A stretch of 64,000 bases of DNA. Source: Monocercomonoides exilis. Lineage: Eukaryota; Preaxostyla; Oxymonadida; Polymastigidae. Below the pieces are notes generated by a model. The model was not told the DNA's origin. It ran no database searches and was given only the letters and a program-made list of their open reading frames with translations. The position numbers were made by a program, and so were the translations under genes. The stretch is from contig LSRY02000053.1 of NCBI GenBank assembly GCA_001643675.2, positions 62,001 to 126,000 of the forward strand. The letters are read 5' to 3'. Every line of letters starts with the position of its first letter. The first letter of the stretch is position 1. Shown one piece after another: positions 24,325 to 34,943 of this stretch.

Positions 24325-26506
24325 CAAAGATTCAACAGGCAGACATCATCAAAAGTATATTTGCCCAATTCACTCTTCCTCTTCATCGTCTCGTGTGATG
24401 TTCAGAAGGCGTCTTCCTCTCACTCGCACACAAACAGTCATTCTTTCTCAACAATCGCAGGCTGTTTCATCAACGCGACATTTCGTCCCCTCAAAAAAGA
24501 TATTCGTTGTGAATGCTCTTTTGTTTGACCTGCCAAGCCAATCTGTTTCTCAAACACAGCAACAGCCATATTCGTCAACATCCTCTTCGTTTTCTCCTTC
24601 TTCAATCTCTCCTTCAGCAGCCAGCTCAATTCGCCTCATGCAGCTTATGCAGCTCACACTGGGTATCAACAGAGAAGTGACAATAAACGAGACAGAGAGT
24701 CACTTTCCTCAAAAGATACAAGGCGCTCGTGTCCTCAACTCTGCCTCCGCACAGCCGATTGCCCAGAGCATCCATCCAATCATTCTATGCAGAGATCTGT
24801 CTGCTCCTTCGCTCGAAGACCCCGCTCTGCGCTTCCTTCTTCAGGGAGTGGAGACACAAACACACACATCCTTATGTCAAAGTGGAGTTGTTACAAGAGC
24901 ACTGACTGCTCCATCGATGACGAATGAGAATGTGGAGATGGCAGACACTACAGAAAAAATGAAAAGAAAAGAATTGACCCCTAAGAGGATTGGATGTGCT
25001 TGTGCGTAATGGAGAATAGAAAGAAGACTGAGACAAGAAAATGACTCTGCGATAACTTCAATTCTGCCACATTTGGATTCTCTCGCCCCATCATCATCTT
25101 CATCATCATCATCTTCTTCTTCTTCTTCCTATTCAAACAATTATACAAAATTAGCTCAATGCCGCCGTTTTGAAGAAGTAGACAGAATGTCTTTTCTTCG
25201 CGAAGAAGAAAATGAGCTGATGTTTGTTGTGTCAACAGCTGTGAAGCAGCGGAGGGCAGAATTAAAGCAGAAGAATCCAACGTATTTCAGACAAATGAAG
25301 CAAAAGGAGGCAGTTGCCAAAACTGTTTTGATGGAAAAGCTGAAAAGGAAAGAAATAGAACTTGCTCAATTTTCTTTGAGCAAAAATCTGAAGGAAAAGA
25401 TTGAAAAAAGAAAACGCAATGAAAAAGAGAGTTGTAAAAGGCATGATTCGAAGAATGTGTTAGATTCTGATTCAAAAATGAAATATAGAATTCAAACGAA
25501 AAAGAATGAAGAACAGATAGACAAAACTTCTTCGTGTTCATTTGAAATTCAACAAGTTCACCCTATTTTCCGTCAAACTTCATTTTCTTCACCAAAGTTT
25601 CGTATTTCTCGACTGCTTGGCGATTCAAGTTATTCATTTATGCATCCCTCTTCTCAAACTAATTCATCTTCGCCTTTTTCACCTTCGTTGGCTGAGACAT
25701 CAAAATCACCTTGTTCTTATTCATTGCTTGATATATCACAGTCTTCCACCTCTTCTTCTCCTTGGGACTTCAATCGAATTGCAAATGCGTCACTGTAAGC
25801 ACTTGTTACGCACATGTTTCAACCTCGTCACAGACGCTTTCCTTCGTCTCTTTCTGATCCGTATTCGCTTGTGTGGTGGATGCGCCTGGTGAGCGAAATG
25901 AATTTGTCATACAAAAATAAGAGTGATAATGATGATGACGGTGCTGATATCGAATTTGATGAAGATTCAAGTTATATGGAAATAGATGATGAAAGTGATG
26001 ACAGAACTGGAAAGACAATGCAACAAGAACAGCAAAGGTTGGCTCAAAGGAATTCATTTGCCATATGCAGTCAGGGCGATTGTGCCTCATTGTGCTTGAT
26101 GAACAGTCGAACAGATAGAAGAGTCAGATTCATGCAAAGTCGAAAGAGCAACCGGATAAATAATAATGCATTCACTCCACATGATTTTGATCAATCTCAA
26201 CTTCATCCAATATATTCTTTTGTATTGTCTTCATTTTCTCCTTCAACTCCTTCTTTTTCTTCAACGCCTTCTTTGATAAAAATCAAAAATAACGTTGAAT
26301 TGTTCATTTCATCCAACAACCCTCAGATTGGAAGGCAAACTACACCTTCGGCATCAATTTGGAAACACAAAAAGAAATATCTATTTTATCACAGAATATC
26401 AGCTGAAATTATATGGCAACGGAAACGATTTTATTTTTAGCGGAGAATAGCCGATTAGCAGAGTGAAATCAAAAAAGGAAGATGCTTTTCATTCATTTTT
26501 CAGTGA
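21446..26506 (+). CDS. Long unidentified gene with five in-frame TAA and one in-frame TAG
   Basis: Six consecutive open stretches lie in the same frame and are separated only by TAA at 21995, 22409, 23828, 25007 and 25796. A TAG at 26438 leads to TGA at 26504. Reading TAR as glutamine gives about 1690 codons without TGA, which is strong evidence that this is one protein. The natural 5' end is uncertain: homology to the minus-strand copy suggests coding from about 21295 with a frame change near 21440, and an earlier TAA at 21491 is also in frame. The protein has acidic stretches (21560-21680, 24110-24230), Ser-rich linkers (23090-23420, 23560-23600, 25085-25130), a His run near 24300, a WLGELIKEWLVYEDADQDAW segment near 24005 and a Lys-rich helix near 25260-25420. 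No enzyme motif or membrane segment is evident and I cannot name a family. A regulatory or scaffold role is only a guess. Confidence 0.65.
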
Positions 26507-26892
26507 ATGAAGGAGACACAGATGAAAAAGAAAAAGAATTGGAGAAATCCTTTTATGAAATGGATGGGTTCCAAAATGGCCTTCGACAGATTTCACAACT
26601 TCATATGCCTTCAATGGAACGAGAGGATGAATAAATAAGGAGAACATAATTTATTAGAAAACAAATGATCGAAGGATAATTCTATATTAAAAACGTGGAA
26701 CGAATAACAGATTGACAATTGAATATGAAAGATGAGGAAATTATAATATGTGGAAAACCTTCGAATATGCTTGAAGAAATTATTTTTGAAGAAAGGAAAA
26801 CGGATGATTCCTTAAAACAACCTTTGTTTTCTTTTGATGAAAAGGAGAAAATAGATGAAGAAATTTTGAAGAAGTATTTTTATCTGATCTGA
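26507..26892 (+). pseudogene. Coding continuation downstream of 26506, possibly a last exon
   Basis: In frame 1 (from 26506) the text reads EGDTDEKEKELEKSFYEM and continues through TAA codons to TGA 26713. It then goes on in the same frame (NMKDEEIIICGKPSNMLEE) to TGA 26890. The preceding bases TTCATTTTTCAG look like an intron acceptor, so this may be a 3' exon of the upstream gene. The in-frame TGA at 26713 argues for decay or a sequence error. Confidence 0.4.
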
Positions 26893-27229
26893 CGTTGTAG
26901 ATTTTTGAAAAAATAAGCGATGATATCGACTTCAAATGAAAAGAAGATGAAAGCTCATGAATTTTTCTATGAAATGGAAAATGGAAGAATTAATATTAGA
27001 ATCAGATAAAGTTTTTCATTTCCAGTGATTTTAGTGTCAACCGCACTGAATGCAAGAGTCTTTATGAAAGTGAAAGTGGAGATGAGAAGAGAGAGGGAGG
27101 CATCGCTGAAGGGAGCAACGCATCCGAGAGTATACTCCACCGTGGCAAATGGGTTTTGCTGTGTTTTGCCACATTCATCAGAATAAGTTCCACCATTTGC
27201 AACGATTTTGTTCCCGTTGTTTGTTGCAT

Positions 27230-27690
27230 CCTTTTCAACATTATCTCCATTTGACGAATCCGTTGAACTGCTCAGCAACAACAGGAACTTAATGATGAAG
27301 TTTCAGCAAAATTTATATTATACGCATCGCAACTTCTTTTGAAAATTCACAAAATTTATGTATATAAAGCCTTCCATAATGTTCTACAAATAATATTTTC
27401 TTCAAAAATTTTTGTATAGCAAGTTTTGAAACTTGTAATTATATTTTTAAATTTATTTGTTCATTTTTTTAAATTTTAGGTTCATTTTTATTTTTCATGA
27501 TCAAAAAAAATTCTTTTCCACAAAAACTTCAAAAAGGTTTGTTTTTTTATTCTTAAAAACAAATCAAATATATATAACAAAAATAAAAGCAATATTCTTG
27601 AAATAAATTTAAAAAACTCGTTGATCATCAAATACCACAATAGATTTTATTTTTTCGATTTTTGATCTTTTTTAATGATGTTAAAAAAAA
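27230..27690 (+). repeat. Local direct repeat, copy 2
   Basis: Partner of 19880-20375. At its end is a perfect palindrome around 27700, ATCACCCATATGGGTGAT, flanked by A and T runs that could form a stem. The corresponding site in copy 1 has only the left half (AATCACCCAATTT). Confidence 0.5.
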
Positions 27691-27719
27691 TCACCCATAT
27701 GGGTGATTTTTTATGGGAT

Positions 27720-28400
27720 CATTAAATTCGACTCTTCGAATGTGACAGATAGAATTTGAGAAAAAAACTCTTTATTTTATTAAAAAATTTATTATAATAA
27801 TAAAAGTGTATTTTTCTTAGAAAAGCAATATGATTTTAATTTTATCCCTTAAAAAATGATCATAAATTGTCGATTATTTTGTTCCCCTCATTTATTTTTG
27901 TGAATACCACATTTGTATTTATTTTGCATATCCTCGAATATAAAGTTTCAATAAGATCGATATTACATAAACTATAAACTAACTTTTTATTTTTGATTTA
28001 AAAAATAATCTATTAGTTGTTATTTGTGTCAAACTATTATTTTCGTAAATATTGACCTTTTTTGTTTCAATAATTTGAATAGACATTTTAATTTTTTGAA
28101 TGGTTGTAAACATTTCAACATTTCAATGAATTGAAAAAACGAAAAGGTGAAAAATCGTCAATCTTGTATAATTTTTTGAAAGTTAATAAATATGAAATAA
28201 TAGAAGCAATGATACGTATGAATGAAAAACTATTTTCAAGTATTTGAACAAATTAATTGATTGCATATGTATTTTTTAAAAAAATTAATATTATCTGCAA
28301 TTAAAACATCAAAAGGCTTGAAATCAAAAACTCAAAATGATATTTATTATTTACTGAATCAAAACATGAATCACGTTTTTTGTCGATGTGATTTTCTCTT
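27720..28400. other. AT-rich intergenic stretch
   Basis: Very AT-rich, with frequent stops in all frames. No gene, repeat partner or RNA signal is seen. Confidence 0.45.
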
Positions 28401-31250
28401 TCGCATTTTTTCTCATCTTTTTCTTTTTCCATTCATTCATTGTTAGAAGAAACAAATATCTGCAAGTTCTCATCGTTAGAAAACGTGTAAATTGGCGGAT
28501 GATTAACATTTCTGATCCTGATGCGAATGCGTTGTTCCTGTTATTGGAAGAGCTACCGATAGACGTTTTAGGGTATCTGAAAAAGCTTCTCGAGGTTGAA
28601 CCTTCACCAAAGTCTTCGCTTCACTCTGTGCCTTAATCATTTTCTCCATCCTCATCTTTTTCTTCAACTATAGTATAACTCCAATTTGGCTCTGCAATCT
28701 AGATGTTGAGAAGAAAAGAGAAGAATGTGACAGGTGTAATAAATCATCCGTATCTTCATCAGCTCCTGCGATTTGTCCGTCGGATGCCTCGGCTGTGGTG
28801 GCGTAATAGACGTCTGCAGCAGCTATGAATGACATCAAAATACGATTGCGGATTTTGGTGCCTAAGGCGGCTAGGGTGTACGCACAGAACAAGCAGATGC
28901 TGCTGCAGAAACTGCTGGGTTTTGTTGTGGTGCTGAGGGCGGTGCTGTTTGGGGGCATTGTGCGCACCTCTGATGTGGTGCTTTCGGTGATGTTTTCTAT
29001 TACGCTTGTTGCTCCGCTTCCGTCAATTGATGAATCGCTGTTGATGAAGTCTGGAAGCAAGAATATCTTTGTTGTGGAAGTGTGAATGCGTTCCCATCGA
29101 TCTTCAAATCTGTTGAGCCCGTCGCTGCTTTTGTCTGCGACAGCGTGGCTGATGTCGCGATCACAGCTGTCGAGGAGAGTTGTGGTGATGAATAAGGTGT
29201 AAGAGGAAGTGATGTGGAGAGTGTTTGCAGTGTGAAAAGTGCTGGAAAAGTTGGGGAGATGGTGGTGGAGGCGAAAAGGTTGAAGATGGAGTATGTCAAT
29301 CAGGTGATAAAAGAGATTGTGCTGGGTGTAATGGTGGAGCGAGAAGGAGCAGAAGAAGCAGAAGAAGTGGAAGAAGAAGGAAAAGACTGAGGAGGAGTGG
29401 TAGAATAGGGAAAAAAAAACATTAAGCGGTGAAACAGGAGACGGATAAGAAGTTCATGGAGTTCAACATGTGGACGAAATATATTTGAAATGACAAGCGG
29501 CTATTGAAGCTGACAAATTGCTAATGGAGGAGAACAGGAGAATGGCAATCTCATCCAGATGAGTGATTGGAAGATTCTTCAGCTGAGCGAGAAGTGCAAT
29601 GAAGAGGTGAAGGAGATGCAGGTCAGCCTGTAACGATAATGAGAAGGTTGAGCTGAGTGTTAAGTGGATTTCGAATGAAAAGAAACGCAAGATGCAACAG
29701 GGCGGAGTTGTGAGTGTGGATGGCAAGTGGAAACTTGTGGATTGAGGATTATGCATTTCATATCTTCTTCGTTGGTTTCTCTGTGAAAGAAGTGAAGGTT
29801 CTGTTTTTCATTTCGTTAATTCTTCAGTCGCATCTATGTGAAAAATTCCAGGAGATGTTTTCAACGAGCATAGAAGATTGCAGAGCTGTGATGTTCGACA
29901 CAAACCCGAGCTGGAAGTGTGTTGATATGAAAGCTGGAAGCAGAGTGGGTGTTGTGGGAGAAGCAAGCAGTGGTGGAGCAGAAAACATTGGCGATGGTGA
30001 TGGAGGATGAGTTGATACAACTGTGAAGCAGAAGATGAACCAGACAATGAATGAAACGAAGATTCTGAAAAAGCTGCTGAAAATGCACGCACAGACAACA
30101 AGAAAGCAGAAGGCGCTGTTCAAGGAGGTGATTGAGAATCAGAAGAAGAGTGAAGCTGTGCAGAAGGCGATGATTCACTGGGTTAAGCTGAACCTGAAGG
30201 ATTTTGCGGAGGAACGGATGTTTGGAAAGTTTGTTCATGAATTGTTCACTAAAAATGAACTGTTGTTCTTCATGCACTGTGACACGCTACTGCTTGAAGG
30301 GTGTTCTGTATCAGCAGCCGACAGAAGAGAGCGAAAACTTCCTGATAGAATCGTTCCGAATATTCCGGAAGTGCTCCAACATGTTGTTTGAAGTGGCTTC
30401 TGAGAAGAAGATCAAGATATTTATTTGTGAGTTTGAGATGATAACGTCGGAGAAGGGAGAGGCCTACGCGTCAGTGTTTCTGGGGTTTCTACCAAACAAC
30501 TACCGGGCAGAGGCAGCAAAGCGGAAGAAGGCGATAACGGTGATGTGTGATGCCTTTGTTCTGGCAAGGCATTGACTTCTTCGTCTTCTTCTTCGTCAAA
30601 ATTATCAGGTGCATCACAAATTCAGAGCTGGAGTCTCTTCTGCGTGCGCGCTATCCGCAGATGCAACATGCGCTGTCGCAACAATCCTTCTGAGATGCAT
30701 CCCATCTGTCGAGGTGCTTTCTGCCATCGTTTGCGTCTGTGCTGGAGGCGTACCAGCCTAACAACTTCATCGCGCTATTCCTGCGACTGCAAGACATGTT
30801 TGTTTCAACCGATAGACAAGTGTTTCTATCACCTTTATAGAACAGTGCCGCTGCGGATACTGTGAAATGGCACCTGGTGCTGCTGAAGCCTGCACTGTAC
30901 GACCTTTGTGTGTGCTTTCGGGGCTATCTGTAGGGGCAGGGCTGAAGCTGTGCTCGAAGGCTGTATAGGAGGCGGTGGGGAAGAAAGAAGGCGGTGAGCT
31001 TTGTTCAGGATTGTGCGGCTGCTAGTGAAGTTGGTGGGGATGCAGCGGAGGAGGAATGAGGTGGAAGGAGCGAACTGCTTTAGGGTGCTGCTGGTGAACG
31101 GGATGCTAGTGGTTTTGTTTCACAATCCGATTATACGGCAGAGCGAGGGAGGAGGAGAAGAGTCAGTGTCTTGACATGCAACAGCAGTATCTGCTTCTTC
31201 GGCGCAGCACAAACAGATTCAGAATAGCAAAGAATTGGCAATCAACAATA
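28400..31250 (+). pseudogene. Large broken gene of unknown identity
   Basis: Collinear coding pieces lie on the plus strand. 28500-28636 includes SDPDANALFLLLEELPIDV. 28745-29085 reads ASAVVA-QQ-TSAAAMND through adjacent TAA TAG near 28800. 29560-29745 includes SDWKILQLSEKCNEEVKE. 29845-30391 includes NQTMNETKILKKLLKMHAQ. 30300-30575 includes LIESFRIFRKCSNMLFEV. 30600-30950 includes FIALFLRLQDMFVSTDRQV. An intron may end at AAAAATTCCAG near 29850. TGA codons interrupt otherwise continuous frames at 30008 and 30691, and a frame change falls near the GGG run at 30300, while TAG at 30838 reads well as glutamine. The pieces suggest one long, mostly helical protein. No family is recognised. Confidence 0.45.
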
Positions 31251-31620
31251 TGCGGCTGTTCTTTGAATGTGCATTTGCTGCTATCGATCCTTTGATTTCT
31301 CAGATGACATTTTCATCGGAGCTATCATCTTCTTTTCCTTTTTCAACCACTTCTATCTCCTGTTTCTTGTCGTATTCTTTTTCTTTCAAAAAACTTTTGA
31401 AAGAAACAAATTAACAATTAACACTAAGAATTCACCGGTCTTCTTTCGACAAATTTCTGAACAATACATTTGAAAAGAAGAAGAAGAAAAAGGAGAAGGT
31501 TAAAACGAAGGAGGAGGAGGAGGAAGAAGAAGAAGAAGATGATGATAGAGGAATTTGTCTGTTTTCTTCTTGTCACATTGGAACAGAAGCACTGCTGCTT
31601 TGATGTTCAAAATGAGGCTA
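31251..31620. other. Short frames and GAGGAG/GAAGAA repeat
   Basis: Pyrimidine- then purine-rich tracts (GAGGAGGAGGAGGAAGAAGAAG near 31512-31538). The frame at 31267-31473 is mostly Phe-rich and not convincing as a gene. Confidence 0.3.
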
Positions 31621-31639
31621 ATTCTCTACATTCAATGCA

Positions 31640-32400
31640 TTAAAAACACATGACGGCGAAGATGGCGAAGATGGCGTAGAAGGAGAAGAAGACGGAGAAG
31701 AAACCACATAATTCGTTTGAAATATTGATTGAAATGGATTGTCCTTGGGAATGACGCTCGTCGTAATAAAAACTGTTGGTTGGAATGGAAAAAAGATTAA
31801 AAAAAATAAATAATAAGAATTGGTATGACATTAATTATAAAAATTCCTCAAAAGAACACACCTGCCACCTCTTTCGCAAATGCAGAAGATTGTCCAATCA
31901 CTAATGCTGCCATTCTCCTTTTCCATTGTTTTCCTGTGCTTCTTTCTCCATCTTCCTTTATTCCCCACAAATATCCTGCTTTCGATGTTTTCATCCACTT
32001 TTTTTTTCTTAAATAATATTTCTGCATTTTTTCTTTCCAAGAGCTGTCCAATTGTTGGTATTCTTCTTTTTTTTCCCCTCTCATCCGAATGCTTTGAAAT
32101 CGAATTTGTTTTCATCTCATGTTCAAGTTGAATACGGAAAATATGCAATTCCTATCTGCTGGTTGTATCTCGCCATCCAGCTCTCTTCTGATACTTTCCT
32201 CAGAAAAGCAAAAAAATGATCATTCATAGAATTTTTCAGATTCTTGCACTCTGAGAAAGCTACAGATGAAAGCATCTTCACTGTGAATAGAACAATAAAA
32301 AATACAAACATAACAATTTTCAAATGCTATTTTGGAAAATGAATTTCCTTTAAAGCTGCTTTTTTAAATCATCTCGTTCAGTTCCATCGCCACTGTTTCG
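31640..32400 (-). pseudogene. Decayed minus-strand coding fragment
   Basis: On the minus strand, 32123-32323 reads SECKNLKNSMNDHFFAFLRK and then WMARYNQQIGIAYF. 31831-32100 then gives a basic stretch including IPTIGQLLERKNAEIL, separated by TGA codons and a frame change. The text is protein-like but unidentified; it might be a piece of the helical-repeat family seen elsewhere in the window. Confidence 0.3.
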
Positions 32401-32737
32401 CTGTCACTGACCTTTTTACAGAGAAAAATATTATTTTTTGTCCCGCAGAAAATGTTCATTTTCTCTCCTCCTATCCTGTTCACATGGTTTCACGGAAAAA
32501 AAGATAACTGAACGATCAAATTTGCCATAGCATTTTTTCTTTCATAATGAAAATTTTTATTAAATCAATCGATTGCACGTTTTCAAATTCCAAAACAATC
32601 TCACAAGCAATTTTCAAACAATTTTTTTTCGATATTCAAAAATTGCAAGCACAAATAAAAAAAATTACTCATGAAAGATCAACGATGCAACGATTTTATG
32701 ATCTCATAAAAAATTAGCCGACTCAAGAAATTATCGA
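32401..32737. other. AT-rich spacer before the DIRS relic
   Basis: No gene is seen. The 5' part of the DIRS element (gag and the reverse transcriptase core) should lie here if the relic were complete, but no trace is recognised, so the relic is 5'-truncated. Confidence 0.4.
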
Positions 32738-33231
32738 GTGATTTCAAAAGTTGTGGCAAACCATCAACATGGAGAAGAGCGAGTTTTTCCCCAAGAAGAA
32801 CTTCATTTCCCTCGGATGGACATGGAAAACGAGTCGAATGATTGTCTCAGTGGAACAGCAGAGACTAAGAGAACTGAGGCAGGAATGTGTCAAATGGGTG
32901 AAGATAGTGATGAAGAACAGCTTTTCATTGACGAGAGACTTCGCTTCTTTCATAGGACAGCTCAGCGTTGCACGGTTCGTGTACATAGACGCCTCTTTAT
33001 ACATGAACAAAATGTACCATTTACTGAACAAGGAGGTCAAGAAAGATGGTTGGGAAGGAACGGTGTTCTTGAACATCAGCATAAAAAAACAATTGGACTT
33101 TTGGATCAAAAGGCTCAAGGAGAGACACAGAAATGAACTGGTGGATTTCTCGAAGCCCGACGCCAAATTAACGACAGATGCTTCCCCTTGGGCTTGCGGA
33201 GCAACCTTGTCAGTTGGAGGAAAGAGATTTC
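32738..33231 (+). pseudogene. DIRS relic, reverse transcriptase connection and RNase H start
   Basis: Frame 0 reads KSEFFPKKNFISLGWTWKTS, the segment that follows the YxDD region in DIRS-type reverse transcriptases, and continues to KLTTDASPWACGATLSVGG, the first RNase H motif with its catalytic Asp. The frame stops matching exactly at the 8-bp target copy GAGATTTC (33224-33231) of the inserted element. The second half of the RNase H domain resumes after 36807 in the frame expected if that element were absent. The whole 5' part of the element is missing. Confidence 0.75.
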
Positions 33232-33689
33232 TGCATAGGTCTGAATCGTACGATTTTGTAAAAGCAACTAGAAACTTTGAAATTTGTTTATTATTAATTG
33301 TTATAATTTATATTAACTGATGTCACTCGGAATGAAGCAAAAAAACAATGTTGAAAATCAATGAAAAAATAAAATGATCGATGTCCCATGATAAAAATTA
33401 TTTTTGATCTATTCCACAATAACATTGTTTCAATATTTTTAAAGTATATTTTTCCACTTAATATATATTTTTACGTGTTCATGAATGTGGAGAATGTGTG
33501 TTTGATCCATTGTCATTTATGATTTTGATTTTTATTTGTTGATCTTCGGAAAAGAAGGCTGTTGCTTTTCGCAATCTATATAACTGAAAAAATAGTCAAC
33601 AAATGCAAGATGCAACAACTGTTTTAGTTATTGGACGAACTCATTTATTTCGTATGCGCGTAATGGATCAAAAACAAGAGAAACGAATG

Positions 33690-34943
33690 ATTCGTGGGAA
33701 TACAATTCTTTTTCAGATGTTCAATTTTCTTAAGTGTTCAGCCATCAATAACAGTTTCGGTTTCACAAAGTTCTCTTTACAATTGTGTTATTTATAGTCT
33801 TGAAGGAGGAGTTCATTGTTTTAATGTTAGGTCAGTTAAAATTGTTAACAATTTCTTCAATTCATATCATGCACTTTTTTAATATGGAGGAGGAGGGGTG
33901 TATGCTTGCGAAATAATTTCATGTGCCCTTGTAAGTGGGTGCAGCTTCCAGATGTGCAAGGCTCGCTACGACGGGGGAGGTTTGAGATTTTTCAATATCA
34001 GTGAACCTGGATCAGGGTGCATCTATGAAGAAGATGGAGAAGGAGGGAGCTCGTGTGTGTTTGAGTGCAATTTCACTTCATGCTCAGTCACAAATACTGT
34101 TGGTGGAGGCATGCTTTGCCAAAACGTTCCTGCCACGCAATTCAAAGTGAGGAGCATTCAGTTTATTTCATGTTCAGCAACAGCAAATGGAGGAGGATTG
34201 TATTTTGAATCCAGAAACACAGCAGCTCCAACCAATTATTTTTATTGTTATTTTCTGTTCTTCCATGAATGCAAGTGCTCTGCAAATACGCCATATGGTC
34301 ACGATGCGATATATATTATGATCAATTCAATGTTTTTTTGAGCACAGGAAATCCGTTCTATGAATGTTACACAACAAACACGAATGAACAGAGGATGTGT
34401 TATGTGTATAATTATTCGAGTTCAGGGAGTTGGGTGTGTGATCAAACATCGAAAAAGGATTGGCTAAAGAGAGGGATACTCAATCGATTTGTGGCTGTGA
34501 GTGGAGGAAATGCAGAAGAGTTATGTGGGGCGAACGAATCATATACATACAGAGCCACTGGTGTTACAGTCATTCGGAGCGTGATCCAGGTGAGCCTGTC
34601 AGTCACACTGATGGAAGGGAATCATCAAAGTGAAACAACAACAATTGATATTGGATCAAAGAAGAGTTCAGTCATTGGGAAGGGAAGGATGGAGAGTTCG
34701 ATTGAAATGAAATCACTTTCATCAGCAGCAGCTGGAGCGCTATTCGGTGTGATGACAGGCCATCTTGGTTTATTGCGCATGAAGGTTAATTGTTACTCAG
34801 AAGCAGAAACTTCGCCGAGTGTGGTTGTGGTATCAGATGGAGGTGGGTCACTCTCATTGGAGGATGTTGTGATCACCACGAGTGTTTCTTCAGGAAATGT
34901 GATTCATTTTCAGTGTTTGTGGTGCCGATGTCACGGCTGTTGA
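33690..34943 (+). pseudogene. Beta-helix-like surface-protein fragment inside element A
   Basis: Frame 1 covers 33694-34341 with an in-frame TAA at 33880. The text around it (NSYHALF-Q-YGGGGVYACEIISC) aligns with element B (NACKAKNSAGGGMYAYYITSC). After a frame change near 34320 the match continues to 34943. The protein has repeated Cys/Gly patterns (GGG(L/M)(Y/F), SGCxFQMC) like right-handed beta-helix, Pmp-like surface proteins of metamonads. A loop equivalent to the CGMSEAAPCKTV segment of copy B has lost its second cysteine here. There is no signal peptide or membrane anchor within the element. The frame change marks it as broken. Confidence 0.6.
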
